Source: Candidatus Mycoplasma haematohominis (GTDB taxonomy: Bacteria > Bacillota_I > Bacilli_A > Mycoplasmatales > Mycoplasmoidaceae). Taken from it: 64,000 nucleotides of DNA. Under the pieces are notes generated by a model. It worked only from the letters and a program-made list of their open reading frames with translations. It searched no databases and was not told the origin of the DNA. The DNA lies in assembly GCF_902712995.1 (NCBI RefSeq), contig NZ_CACTIB010000019.1, positions 1 to 64,000 of the forward strand, read 5' to 3'. Shown piece after piece: positions 34,129-44,963 of this stretch; positions within the stretch are counted from its first letter, which is position 1; every line of letters begins with the position of its first letter. The position numbers and the translations under genes were made by a program.

Positions 34129-34944
34129 ATGTCAGATTGTATAGCAGTTACTCCTGAAGAAAGAGTTTTCTTCTATGAACAGCCTGGTAATGGTGTATTA
34201 GATCCTGCTTTATTTACTACAACAAAGTTACCAACTACTTTGGAAATAGGAGATGAGGAATTTACCTCTTCTTTATTGATAAGTATTGCTTCTGTTTATT
34301 TATTTAGATTTATTAAGTTAGAGGCAGAACCAGAGGTTATCTTTAAATTGGCTTTGAAAATAGCGAACACGTATAGTGATGATCCTGAAATTGACTATAC
34401 AGAAAACTGAAGACATAACTCTAAGGTTCTTTTGAGTTATGTAAGAGGATTAGACGATGATTCTATAGTTTCAACTGTTAGATTGGCTGGATTTAATTCC
34501 TATTATTCTGATGTTGATGCTGGAATAGAGTCAGTTAATGTAGGAGCTAAGTCTATGAATGATATTAGGGATTTGTTTGAAAGAATATGTGATTTTTCTG
34601 ATTTAGTTGGTTTGGTTAATGACGCTTCAGAATTGGATTTTTCTAAGGTAAGAGCTGATTGCGTATTCATAAATGTAGTTGATAGACATTTTGTGGCTGG
34701 AGATACTTTCTGACATATAAAAGCTTTTAGACCTGGAGAAGGATTAAATAAAGTTGAGACTCTAGAGTTGTTGGTCTTTTATTTGTTTGGCCTTAGATCA
34801 GATAAGAATAAGGAGTTATTTAAAGATATTAAGAAATTAGGAATATTTGATGCCAGAACAAATACTACTTTTGTAATAAATGTAAGTGATATTCCTAAAT
34901 CCGCAATAGATGAAGCTTCTCAGAAAGTAATCGGATTTAAGTAA
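34129..34944 (+). CDS. Unknown protein, paralog of 33294..34124 (271 aa)
   Basis: I chose ATG 34129, four bases after the upstream stop, over an in-frame TTG at 34108 because it aligns with the paralog's start and avoids overlap. It ends at TAA 34942-34944. No membrane segment is visible. The first third is acidic and Thr-rich; the C-terminal LGIFDARTNTTF motif is the best conserved part. Function is unknown. Tandem duplication followed by moderate divergence suggests the two products form a heteromer or recognise different partners, which is inference. Confidence 0.78.
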
Positions 34945-34986
34945 GTTTTTGTGTTAAAAATATAGGTTCTTTTTAAGTTTCTTATC

Positions 34987-35592
34987 GTGCGACTTTCAAC
35001 CCTTAGTAGTTTGGAGGCTGTGCTTAGCACTGCCAGTATTGATTCTTTAAATCATAGGATTAAGTGGCCTGATCTTAAAGGGGTTCAGAGAGAAAGCAAG
35101 AGTTTTTATTTTTCTCAAGATGTTTCTAATACTGAGAAATATAGAGACAAGTTAATAGATACATGACTTACTTTTAAGCTTTGAGTTACTCCAAATAGAA
35201 GAGTTTGAAATTTAGAAAACACTTTTAGGACAATAGAAAAAATAAATCCTAACGATAATAACTTTGATAAGGTTGACAAGACTAATCATAGGAAATATTT
35301 GATTAAGAAATGAAAGAATAAGGAGAATAAAAAAGTATTTCTCTACACAATTGAGGAAACAGATAAATGAAAAGGAGACGAAAAAGAGAAGTTTTACGAT
35401 AATTGAACAAGCACAGAATACGGAGAACTCCTATGTACTAATTTGTTCAATAGAAGAAAACTTTGACTAGATATCTTGAAGACAAGGGGAAATGGGAATT
35501 TAGTTGCTGGAGTTTCTACAAGGAGTCAGTTGGTTAAATATGATGATTGAACATCTAAAGAGCTTACACCAACAAATCCTCTTTTTAGATAA
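34987..35592 (+). CDS. Trp- and Lys-rich protein, unknown function (201 aa)
   Basis: The gene is hidden under the standard code because it contains eight or more TGA Trp codons; under code 4 it is open from GTG 34987 to TAA 35590-35592. An in-frame TAG at 34963 limits the N-terminus, and no ATG is available, so GTG is the start. The product is hydrophilic, basic, rich in Lys, Asn and Trp (WLTFKLWV, KWKNKENKK, WTSTEYGELLC) and has no clear anchor. It follows the paralog pair by 42 bases. No family is recognised. Confidence 0.68.
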
Positions 35593-35694
35593 CTTTAGAA
35601 CCTTGATTATCTTGTTTCATTAATCACAAATTCATTATCTACTTTTTGCTTTTTTATTTCTTTTTTAGCTGAAAATATGAAGTCAATTTGTAGA

Positions 35695-35769
35695 ATGCGG
35701 AGCCACAAAGTGAATACTTTCGCTCCATGAATCTACAGAAAACATTTAAGTTTCCCATCTGAGGAATAA
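35695..35769 (+). promoter_or_regulatory. Overlapping upstream reading frame (24 codons) before 35727
   Basis: ATG 35695 opens a frame that runs past the main ATG at 35727 and stops at TAA 35767-35769. The offset between the two starts is 32 bases, the same as in three downstream copies, although the peptide sequence here is different (MRSHKVNTF against MAAP). This makes the spacing and phase, rather than the peptide, the conserved property. Confidence 0.4.
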
Positions 35770-36779
35770 CCTTTCTTACTATTGGTTCAATAGGAGTAGG
35801 AGCAAAAATTTATTTCAGGGATATTCAGCATTTAAGAATTCTTGTTGGTGATTTAACTTTTAGAGAGTTGTTGCTTAATAAGGAATTTATTGTTGTAGAA
35901 GACAGCTCTGATTCTGATTTAGTTAAGAGCATTCTTATACAAGATTTAGATCCTATAGAAACTAGAAAACTATATCCTAAGCATTGATTATCTGAGGATA
36001 GTTCTTTTATAGCTATTACTTCTAAAAATAATGTGATTATTAATCCTGAACCAACAGCTACAGAACCTCAGAAAGTCAGGAGATATTCTTGAATTAATAT
36101 GAATTATCCATCTAAATTAGCGGAACAAGAGATAAAGAAAGAATGTAAAAAGTTATTGGATGAGATTTTTTCGCATGATTTATTGGAGAAAGTAAAGAAG
36201 TTTTGTACTATTCCAACTATTGAGAATGTATTGATTAGGAATGATTTTGAAATATTGGAGACTGATAGTGATGAAGATGATGAGATTTGAAAAGAAGTAA
36301 TAGCTGGAGGTTGATTTTCTATCGATGCAGATACTGGAGTTAAGTATTGAGAGTCTCAAAATTTAGTTAAAGAAGAGAATTCTAAAAAAATAGCAGGAGA
36401 TAAAGGAATTACAAAGGTTGAAGAGGTTACTGAAGAGCATATAGCTATATTGAAGAGAGTATGTAAGATTTCTCTTTCTAAAGGATTTAGACGAAAGAAT
36501 TTTCCACTTAATACTGATTTCTTGAAGCAAGCAAATGGTTTAGGAGAAGTAGATGAGTTTCAGGAAACAGCTTTGTTTTGTTCTAAACCTAGAAGTGCCA
36601 GGGATTATATAGAGAAGACCTTATTAAGAAAAGTAAAAAATAAAGTTGTTTCTGGACACTACTGTTTTCCTCCTGTAGATAAATTAAAGGATGATTATGT
36701 TTGAATGACTAATTCTCCTTCTTGAGGTAGAACTTTCTGATGCGGAGTAAGGGAATTATCAGATTATAAGAGGATTTAA
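35727..36779 (+). CDS. Six-Cys anchored family, divergent member (350 aa)
   Basis: ATG 35727 to TAA 36777-36779, with TGA as Trp. Residues about 12-32 (WGITFLTIGSIGVGAKIYF) are the membrane anchor, equivalent to IPLLVVGSTGTGIKLYF in the main group. The two-half plan of the family is kept: a first half ending in FCTIPTIENVL and AGGWF, and a second half with RKNFPLNTDFL, VDEFQETALFCSKP and a terminal TFWCGVRELS. It is the first gene of the tandem array and the most divergent of its early members. Probably a surface protein; function unknown. Confidence 0.8.
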
Positions 36780-36969
36780 TTTGTGATTTTTGGTATCTAT
36801 TTTTTACAGAATTTTCTTTTTAAATCTCTGAATAAAAGTATCTTAAATTTGTTTCTTGGTCGGCTAAATATTTGATTTTTAAAACCATTACTTAATCTAG
36901 TTATCTAAATATAAGGCTTTTGATCACCTAAGCTTTTTGTCTTTATTTTTTAATTTCAATATGAAAAAT

Positions 36970-37065
36970 ATGTTCCTTCTTAAAATGGCCGCACCACGTA
37001 TGTTTTTCAAGAGAACATGAGAATATTTGATTACTTCTTCAACCGTTACGGAATTCCTTTATTAG
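36970..37065 (+). promoter_or_regulatory. Leader with overlapping upstream frame MAAP (copy 1)
   Basis: A frame starting at ATG 36985, or at an in-frame ATG at 36970 (MFLLKMAAP), overlaps the main start at 37017 (offset 32) and stops at TAG 37063-37065. Upstream, TTGTCT and TATGAA are separated by 17 bases and could be the promoter. The whole block from TTGTCT to MAAP recurs before most family members. Confidence 0.5.
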
Positions 37066-38213
37066 TCGTTGGTTCTACAGGAACTGGGATAAAGCTTTAT
37101 TTTGGAAAAGTAGGTTATCTTACTTCTGGAAATTCAGAAATCTTTAGTTCTTTAGAAGGACTAGAGCAGTTAGATAATTTTCAGGCAGATCAACCACAAG
37201 ATATTGGTGAACAACCAAAGGCGCCTGCCGAACTACCTCCTCCAGTTAAACAGCCAGAACCTTCCGTTCCTGAAATAGTTACTTTTGCTAAGAAAATATC
37301 TGGAACCGGATTTAAGTTAATTAATGAGAATACTTCGGATGATGTAATTAGGAATATTATGTTTCAAAGGCTTTATCCCAATAAAGATGATGCTTTTTCT
37401 TACAGAGCAGATCAACTTTTTAAAGGAAGCATTAGCTTTAGCTTTAAGACTAAAAATTTTGAATCTAAACATAAAAAACATTTAAAGACAATATCTAAAC
37501 CAGACAACAAACAAGTAAATGACTTTAAACAGTCTTGTTTAGCTGCATTAAAGATTGAATATACAAATGATAAAGATGGAAATAACCAATTATCTAGATT
37601 GAGAGAGTGATGTACAGAACCAAAAGTTAAAGATGTACTAAGTAGACATAAATTTAAAGTTTTCTCTGATCCTAAACATGACAAACAAGTTGAAGCAGGC
37701 ATAAGAAAAATATTGGCTGGCTGATTTAAGAAAGAGAAAAATCATAAATGATGGGAAAAACAAAGTTTCTTTTCTAAAGATGAAATTAAGCAGATTCTTA
37801 ATGGGAAAGAAAGTGTAGGAATTAAGAATGAAAAGGAAGTTACTGTAAATCAAATAAGGATTGTTAAAGATAAGTGTTTGAAGGAGCTAGATAAGAATTT
37901 TGAAAGAGAAAACTTCTATTTAACTAAAGATTTCATTGATCAGATGAATAATAAGTCATCACTAAAAGTAGATGCGTTTCAAGAAGTAGCAATATTTTGT
38001 TCTGTTCCTACTGAAGCAAAAGATTATGTTAAAGATGCTATGCAAGGGGTGTTAAGAAATCATTTTGATAGCAAAATTAAGAATGATTATTGTTATGTAA
38101 ATGGAAAGCAACCAGCTTATTATGCAAAAGTATCAACTGCTGATCCTTTCGAAGGAAAAACCTTCTGATGTGCAGTAAGGCTGTTATATGAAACAAAACC
38201 TAAAAAGCCTTAA
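37017..38213 (+). CDS. Six-Cys anchored surface-type protein (398 aa)
   Basis: ATG 37017 to TAA 38211-38213 with TGA as Trp. An N-terminal MRIFDYFFNRYG leader is followed by the anchor IPLLVVGSTGTGIKLYF (13-29), a Pro/Gln-rich variable spacer (about 45-90), and two related halves. Half one has C174 and C199 (EWCTEP); half two has C287, C328 (FCSVP), C359 and C385 (TFWCAVR). The six cysteines recur in paralogs and could form three disulfides outside the cell. The first 45 codons are almost identical in six genes of the array while the spacer varies. No known domain is recognised; an exposed antigen is likely but inferred. Confidence 0.85.
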
Positions 38214-38508
38214 TAAGTTAATTTAAAAATTTGTTAGTTCTTTAGAAAAGTATCTTGATTTCAAATGATTCTCAAAGAGAAGTTTAAGAATTATTTTTTA
38301 TAAATTTAAGAAAAAAATAAAGAGGAAAATTTCGTAAAGGCAAAAAGAGCGCAGAGCACTTTGAATATCTGTGGGGTTGAGAAATTAGAGCAATTTTGTT
38401 TTTCTATTTATAAATAAGACACTTGATTTATATATAAAAACTCTCATGAGTTAAGGATTTTTGTCTTTATTTTTTAATTTCAATATGAAAAATATCTTCC
38501 TTCTTAAA
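38214..38508. other. Intergenic stretch before the second array gene
   Basis: AT-rich and without a gene. A purine-rich tract (about 38305-38390) and then the conserved promoter-like block TTGTCT - 17 - TATGAA (from 38461) are the only recognisable elements. No tRNA or other structured RNA was seen. Confidence 0.4.
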
Positions 38509-38589
38509 ATGGCCGCACCAAATATGATTTGCAAAGCGCCATGAGAATATTTGATTACTTTTTTAACCGTTACGGGATTCCTCTATTAG
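38509..38589 (+). promoter_or_regulatory. Leader with overlapping upstream frame MAAP (copy 2)
   Basis: ATG 38509 opens 26 codons ending at TAG 38587-38589, overlapping the main start at 38541 (offset 32). The extra upstream ATG of the other copies is ATC here, so the MAAP start would be the one used. Confidence 0.5.
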
Positions 38590-39707
38590 TTGTCGGTTCT
38601 ACAGGGACTGGAATCAAGCTTTACTTTGGAAAGGTAGGCTATCTTACTTCTGGAAATTCAGAAATCTTTAGTTCTTTAGAGGAGTTAGAGAATTTAAATA
38701 ATTTTCAAGCAGATGATCCTAATACACAGCCTTCTTTGCCTCCTAAACCAAAAGTAAATACTTTTTCAGATCAGATAGACAAGCAGAAATTCACACTCTT
38801 TACTGAATCGACTACAGAAGAGGTAATTAGGAATGTTATGTTTCAGAGGTTGTATCCAAATAAGGATGATGGCTTTACTTATGGCAAAGATCAACTTTTT
38901 AAAGGAGGTGTTAGTTTTAAATTTAAAGAAAAAACATTCAATTCTAAAGACGGAACTAAGCATCTAAAAACAATAGAAAAACCTGATAGTACAGAGGTAA
39001 ATAAATTTAAGGAAGCTTGTCTTAAAGCTTTACAAACAGAATATACAGAAGCGAATGGAGGTAGCGATCAAGTTGCTAGATTAAGGGAATGATGTACAGA
39101 ACCTAAGGTTAAAGATGTGCTAGGTAGACATAAATTTCATGTTTTTTCAGATGATAAATATAAAGCTAAGGCAGATGAGAACATTAAGAAAATAATTTTT
39201 GGTTGATTTAAGGAAGATGGCAATCATAAGTGATGAGAGAAACAAAGTTTCCTTTCGGAAAATGAAATTCAACAAATTTTGAACGGAAAATCAAATGGAT
39301 TTAAGGAAGAATCAGAAATAACTCCAGAAAATATAAAGATTGTCAAAGATAAATGTTTGGTCGAATTAGATAAGAAATTTGAAAGAGAGAATTTTTATTT
39401 AACAAAGGATTTTGTTGATCAAATGGCTGATCAACCTTCCCCTAAACCAAAAGTTGATGCATTTCAAGAAGTAGCATTATTTTGTTCTGAACCTACAACA
39501 GCAGAAGATTACGTAAGAGATGCTATGCAGGGAAATTTCAAGGCAGATTTTGAAGACAAAGATAAGAAAGATTATTGCTATTTTGATAATAAGCAAATTA
39601 CTGATTACAAAAAAGTATCAACTACTGATCCATTTGAAGGAAAGACTTTTTGATGTGCAGTAAGACTATTGTACGAAACTAAAAATCCGCCTAATAATAA
39701 GCATTAA
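38541..39707 (+). CDS. Six-Cys anchored surface-type protein (388 aa)
   Basis: I chose ATG 38541 over the in-frame TTG at 38529 because every paralog begins MRIFDYFF. It ends at TAA 39705-39707. The anchor and first 45 residues match 37017..38213 almost exactly; the Pro/Asn spacer is shorter (PNTQPSLPPKPK). The conserved EWCTEP, GWFKED, WWEKQSF, ENFYLTKDFVDQM, VALFCSEP and TFWCAVR landmarks are all present. Unknown function, probably extracellular. Confidence 0.85.
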
Positions 39708-39855
39708 TCTATAAGTTTTTTCAGAACCTAGACATTGTTTTGTTGTTTAAGTTCGTTGATAGGTAAGTTGTTGATTTAACTATAAGAGACTTATTTACTG
39801 ACGTTTTTTGTTCTTATTTTTTATTTTTTGTCTTAAAAACATGTTCCTTCTTAAA

Positions 39856-39936
39856 ATGGCCGCACCACATATGTTTTTCAAGGGAACATGAGAATATTTG
39901 ATTACTTCTTCAATCGTTACGGGATTCCTTTATTAG
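39856..39936 (+). promoter_or_regulatory. Leader with overlapping upstream frame MAAP (copy 3)
   Basis: ATG 39856 (or ATG 39841 in frame) overlaps the main start at 39888 at offset 32 and stops at TAG 39934-39936. The block is nearly identical to copy 1. Confidence 0.5.
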
Positions 39937-41062
39937 TTGTTGGCTCCACAGGGACTGGAATCAAGCTTTACTTTGGAAAGGTAGGCTATCTTACTTCTGG
40001 AAATTCAGAAGTATTTATTTCTTTAGAGGGGATTGATGAAGCTCAAAACTTACCTATTGTTGATTTAAATGCTGATCAGAAATTGCCAGCCATTACTCCT
40101 GTTGTTGAACCTAAAAAAACTACTTTTGCAGACAAGATAGATAGTACTAAATTTAAGGTTTTTTCTGACCAAACTACAGAGGATGTAATTAGAAATGTTA
40201 TGTTTCAGAGGCTATATCCAAATAAAGATGAGGAGTTTTTTATAGTGATACTCAATTATTTAAAGGAGGAATTCGTTTTGGTTTTAAGGCTAAAGTTCTT
40301 AATACAAAAGACAATAAACATCAACTTAAAACAATAGAGAAGCCAGATAATAAAGAAGTAGAAAAATATAAGCAAGCTTGTTTAACTGCTTTAAGAACGG
40401 AATATCCAGAAAGTAAAGATGAAAGTCAAGTTGCTAAGTTAAGAGAATGATGTACAGAACCAAAAGTTAAAGATGTATTAGGCAGACATAAATTTAAGTT
40501 GTTTTCAGAGAAAAAACATGCAGGCCAAATTGATGACAGCATAAGAAAAATATTGGCTAGTTGATTTAAGAAAGACGGAGCAACTAAATGATGAGAAAAG
40601 CAAAGTTTCTTTTCTGCAGATGAAGTACAGCAAATTTTGAAAGATAAAGAAGAAGAGGGAATTAAGGGAGAATCAGAAGTAACGCAGGAACAAATAGAAT
40701 TTGTTAAGAAAAAATGTTCAGATGAACTGGAAAAAGAATTTAATAGAGAAAACTTCTATTTAACTAAAGATTTTATTGATCAGATGGAAGATCCATCTAA
40801 ATTAAAAGTCGATTTATTTCAAGAAGTAGCTTTATTTTGTTCTGTTCCTACAACTGCTAAGGATTATGTAAAAGATGCTATGCAAGGAGTTTCTAAAAAA
40901 GATTTTCTAGATAAAGATAAGACAGACTATTGTTATGTTGCTGATAAATCACTTACAGATTATGAAAAGGTATCAACTATTGATCCTTTCGGAGGAAAAA
41001 CTTTTTGATGCGCAGTGAGGCTATTGTATGAAAATAAAAATCAACAGAATAAATCCCACTAG
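39888..41062 (+). pseudogene. Six-Cys family member with a frameshift at a T6 run
   Basis: The first frame (ATG 39888) follows the family up to NKDEE and then leaves it, ending at TAA after about 149 codons. The family sequence resumes in another frame from about 40241 (YSDTQLFKGG, later EWCTEP, VALFCSVP, TFWCAVR) to TAG 41060-41062. The switch falls at T6 (40236-40241); one more T would restore a gene of about 391 codons. Everything else looks intact, so this may be a recent mutation, a slippage-controlled OFF state or a sequencing error in a homopolymer. Confidence 0.8.
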
Positions 41063-41196
41063 ATAAGACTTCAAATAATTTTTTACACAGATTATTAAAT
41101 AGGTAAATCGTTGATTGAACTATATAAGACTTTATTTACTTGAGTTTTTTGCTTATATTTTTTAATTCCAGTTTGAAAAACATGTTCCTTCTTAAA

Positions 41197-41295
41197 ATGG
41201 CCGCACCACAGATAAATACAGGCTTTTTTATGGCTTTTAAGGCAATATGAGAATATTTGATTACTTCTTCAATCGTTACGGGATTCCTCTATTAG
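41197..41295 (+). promoter_or_regulatory. Leader with overlapping upstream frame MAAP (copy 4)
   Basis: ATG 41197 opens 32 codons, overlaps the main start at 41247 (offset 50) and stops at TAG 41293-41295. Compared with copies 1-3 the frame carries an 18-base insertion, which keeps the phase. It contains a T6 run. Confidence 0.5.
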
Positions 41296-42410
41296 TTTTA
41301 GGTTCTACAGGAACTGGAATAAAGCTTTACTTTGGAAAAGTAGGCTATTTGACCTATGGAGATTCACAAATTTTTAATTCTCTAGAAGGGGAAGAAAATG
41401 CTGATAGATCTTCCCAGGCAGGCATAAATATTGTTTCTCAACCAACAGCAATCGTTCAACCTCCTAAACCTAAAAAAACTACTTTTGCAGACAAGATAGA
41501 TAGTAGATTTAAGGTTTTTTCTGAGCAAACTACAGAGGAGGTAATTAGGAATGTTATGTTTCAGAGGCTATATCCAAATAAGGATGAAGATTTTTCTTAC
41601 AGCGCAACTCAACTTTTTGCAGGAGGTATTAAGTTTGACTTTAAAGCCAAATCCCTTTATACAAAAGACAATGCTAAAGAACTAAAAACAATAGAGAAAC
41701 CTGAAAATACAGAAGTAGATAAATATAGAGAAGCTTGTCTTAAGGCTTTAAATACAGAATATCCTAGCGATAAAGATGAAAGTGGCCAGATATCTAAGTT
41801 AAGAGAATGATGTACAGAGCCTAAAGTTCAAGACGTATTAAGTAGACATAAGTTTCATGTTTTTTCAGATAGTAGATATGAAAAAGAAATTGAACCAAGC
41901 ATAAAGAAAATACTTGTAGGTTGATTTAAGAAAGAAGGAGAAACTAAATGGTGAGAGAAACAGAGTTTCTTTTCAGAAGATGAAGTAAAACAAATTCTGA
42001 AAGGCAAAGAAGAAGGATTTAAGAGTGAATCAGAAATAGAAAAAGAACAAGTAGAATTTGTTAAACAAAAATGTTTGCAAGAACTAGATAAGAATTTTGA
42101 AAGAAAAAATTTCTATTTAACTAAAGATTTCATTGATCAGATGAATGATCCATCTGATCTAAAAGTAGATTTATTCCAAGAAGTAGCAATATTTTGTTCT
42201 GTTCCTACTACAGCGGAATCGTACGTAAATGAAGCTATGCAAGGTATTCTAAAAACTACTTTTACTGAGAAAGAAAAGGAAGATTATTGTTATATTGAAG
42301 GAAAAGAGCCTCAAGATTACAAAACAATATCAACCACTGATCCATTTGAAGGCAAGACTTTCTGATGCGCGGTAAGGTTGTTATATGAAACTAAACCTAA
42401 AGAGTCTTAA
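41247..42410 (+). CDS. Six-Cys anchored surface-type protein (387 aa)
   Basis: ATG 41247 to TAA 42408-42410. MRIFDYFFNRYG leader and anchor (IPLLVLGSTGTGIKLYF) are conserved; the spacer holds a Gln/Pro-rich stretch (QPTAIVQPPKPKK). The body shares a long near-identical segment with 39888..41062 (TTFADKID, VFSEQTTEEVIRNVMFQRLYP), so these two are sister copies or share converted tracts. All six family cysteines are seen. Unknown function; surface role inferred. Confidence 0.85.
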
Positions 42411-42713
42411 TTAGAAAAATTTTGCTATTTGTGTTTTAAAGAGAGAAGCAAATCTCTTCAGTAAATTAGTTTCTTACCCTTCTATTATTGAATTTTTAGA
42501 AGATAGTTAAAGAACCGAAAAAAGTAGGAGAAAGATATTGAGAATAGAGCAAAAAACTTGAAGAAGATTAGGGAATATCTAGTTAGCAAAACTCCATTTA
42601 TTTTTTATAGTCAAGATTTTTATACCATAGTTTTTGTCATTAAGTATTTTTCAGATATTAAATTTTTTTATTTTTGTTTAGTTTTTTTCTTCAAGATAGT
42701 CTTCCTAAATAAA
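42411..42713. other. Intergenic stretch before the MLRQKT subfamily gene
   Basis: About 300 AT-rich bases with no gene. A frame from TTG 42558 is continuous with the upstream leader frame (MAAT) but has no recognisable sequence and is probably chance. Confidence 0.4.
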
Positions 42714-42800
42714 ATGGCCGCTACAAATTCTAAAAAAATGGAATTTACGGAATTATGTTGAGACAAAAAACAAAACTTGCGAGTTTACTTAATTTCTTAG
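42714..42800 (+). promoter_or_regulatory. Leader with overlapping upstream frame MAAT (copy 5)
   Basis: ATG 42714 opens 28 codons, overlaps the main start at 42755 (offset 41) and stops at TAG 42798-42800. The context AAAATGGCCGC is kept although the downstream gene belongs to another subfamily. Confidence 0.45.
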
Positions 42801-43894
42801 GAATTACTACTCTTACTGCTGGTTCAGTAGGGGGAGGAATAAAGATTTATTTAAGGGAATTTGCTTCTAAACTTGATGCTAATAGTTCATTACCAGTTTT
42901 TCAATTAATAAAAATTGATGATTTAGAAGAGATCATACCTAAAGTAGCAACTTTTAAAAGCGCTATAGAAGATAAAGGGTACAAAGTTATTGATAATAGT
43001 TCAGAACATAGACAATCTAAATTATCTCTATTACATAAATTAGATCCTCATCTTACTTCACTTCATTACAAAGCAAACGATTTATTTCCTGGAAGTTCTG
43101 ATCTTGTTTTAACTTCTCATGAGATAGCTAAAGGGAAAACAGTTTCAGAATCTGGTCAAAGTTTAGATTTTGTTATTAATGGAATTCAGTCTCCTGAAAA
43201 TACTGCATCTACCAAGCACAAGCATGATTGCGCTACAGCTTTAGAGAAACCCTATGATGAATCTAAAAAAGATCAACTAGATAAATTAATTGAGTGGTGT
43301 ACTGTAATTCAAACTAATTCAGATCTGTTAACTAGAAATGGATTTACTTTACTAGATACAGATTCAGATAAAGATAACGACGATTGGAAAAAAGTAATTT
43401 CTGGCGGATGATTAACTAAAGGATTTAAGAGTGATTCTTATAACTACTGAGAAAAACAATCTTTCTTTAGTGCTTCAGATTTAGAACAATTAATTGGCAA
43501 ATCTTCGAATATCAAAGAAATAAAACAAGTGAGTGATGTTGAAGATAAGCATATAGCTTTATTTAAAGAAAGATGTAAGGTTGAACTTCAAAAAACTCCG
43601 GAGATAAAAAACTTTCCTTTATCTACTTATTTCTTGCAGGGTGCAACAAGTCCTAACAAATCAACTCTTTCTGTAGATAGCTTCTTTGAAGCTACTTATT
43701 TCTGTACAAAACCTATTACAGCAGAGGAATATTTGAAAAATAATTTGAAAGCTAAAACACATGTACAAAGTGCTGATAGAGGTTTAGTTTGTTCTTTAGA
43801 TGAATTAAATAACTATGAGTGATATACCTACCAACCAGCTCAAGGTAAAGGCTTCTGATGTGGTGTTAAAGCTATGTACGGAGGAAAAGAATAA
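42755..43894 (+). CDS. Six-Cys anchored family, LGITTLTAGS subfamily (379 aa)
   Basis: ATG 42755 to TAA 43892-43894. The anchor is FLGITTLTAGSVGGGIKIYLR (about residues 12-32), unlike the MRIF group but in the same place. Both family halves are present: EWCTVIQTNSDLLTRNGF, SGGWLT, then KNFPLSTYFL, EATYFCTKP and GFWCGVKAMYG. It is most similar to 47772..48887 and to the three-gene run 48891..52283. Probably an exposed protein; function unknown. Confidence 0.84.
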
Positions 43895-43957
43895 ATATTT
43901 TTTTTAAGGTTTAGATTTTTTAAAGTATAAAATTTCTGGAAATTTAATTAAACGATT

Positions 43958-44820
43958 GTGGCTTTCATAGGTTTATTTGTTGGTCTTTTCGCTTTATTGG
44001 GTTTAGGTATTTCTTCTACGGTTCTTTTAGCTAACTCTGGAGTTGGTAGTGGTTACGGCACCCCCCCTCTGAAAATCTTCAATTATTAGAAGTAGAAGCA
44101 GAACCTACTGTTTCTGTAACTACTAACGATCTTTCTAATGGTGGTATTAGAAGCGCTTTAAAATGCGATAAATCTGGTTTAGAGGGTCGAGAGAAAAAGT
44201 TTTGCGATGATGTGTGAGATTGATTATGGAAATTACCCCCAGACTTAGATGAATTAACTAGATCGGAAAATAAAGAAAAAAAACAGAAGATACTTGACGA
44301 ACTTAATAAGGAAAAAGGTAAAAAGAAGTCCGGGGAAAGCAAACTTGATTCAAGGAAGGCAGAAGATTCGGGATTTTCCTGGGATGGAATTCTAGATGGA
44401 TTAGGTTGTTGGTTTGGTTTAGATGGGAGAAATAAAGATGTTTGCAATGATGTTTATTTATGGTTGTTCGAGTTAAAGGATAAAAACAAGTATGGTTTTT
44501 CAATTTTTGATGGACTTAATAAAGGAGAAAGAAAAATTAAATTTTATGATTTCGAAAGAAAAATAAAAAAATCAAAGCCTAAGCCTCCTAAAGAAACGCC
44601 AAAGAAAAAACCTGAAGTCCCTCCAGCTAAAGTTATACCTCTACCTAAATCTCCAGAAGTTCCGCCAAAAACAAAAGAGAAAAGTGAAGTTAAACCAGGA
44701 GGATTTGGTTATTACGGATGGCATATAGATTGAAAACCTTCCACCCATAAAAAACCTAGAAACAAAATTAAAACAGGATCTTATGGATACTACGGTTGAC
44801 ATATGGATTGGAGAAGGTAG
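43958..44820 (+). pseudogene. Pro/Lys-rich secreted-type protein, out of frame at a C7 tract (phase-OFF)
   Basis: GTG 43958 opens a strongly hydrophobic signal/anchor (AFIGLFVGLFALLGLGISS). At the C7 tract (44061-44067) the frame runs into TAG 44087-44089. The neighbouring frame is open from the tract to TAG 44818-44820. One extra C (C8) would join them into a 287-residue protein. The body holds two related Trp/Cys segments (CDDVWDWLWKLP, CNDVYLWLFEL), a Pro/Lys-rich region (PKPPKETPKKKPEVPP) and two terminal repeats GYYGWHIDW and GYYGWHMDW. It is unrelated to its six-Cys neighbours. The location of a long C tract right after the signal segment is typical of slippage-controlled expression. 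Confidence 0.7.
44061..44067 (+). repeat. C7 homopolymer tract (gene OFF)
   Basis: Seven C residues lie between the signal segment and the body of 43958..44820. Seven places the two parts in different frames; eight would restore the gene. Confidence 0.85.
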
Positions 44821-44963
44821 GTTTTTAAGTTAGCTCAGAAGAGATTGTTTTTTGTTATTCAAGGATCATTAATAAGTAGTTATGTAACTATAAATCCTTC
44901 ATTCACCTAAGTTTTTTGTCTGTATTTTTTAATTTCAGTTTGAAAAGCATGCCCCTTCTTAAA

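Noticed and set aside
38214..38508. Structured RNA or tRNA in the longer intergenic gaps
   Set aside because: No cloverleaf, T-loop consensus or stable GC-rich stem was found by eye in these AT-rich gaps.
42558..42713. Extension of the MAAT leader frame upstream to TTG 42558
   Set aside because: The hydrophobic Phe-rich translation has no counterpart at other leaders and the region is AT-rich intergenic DNA.
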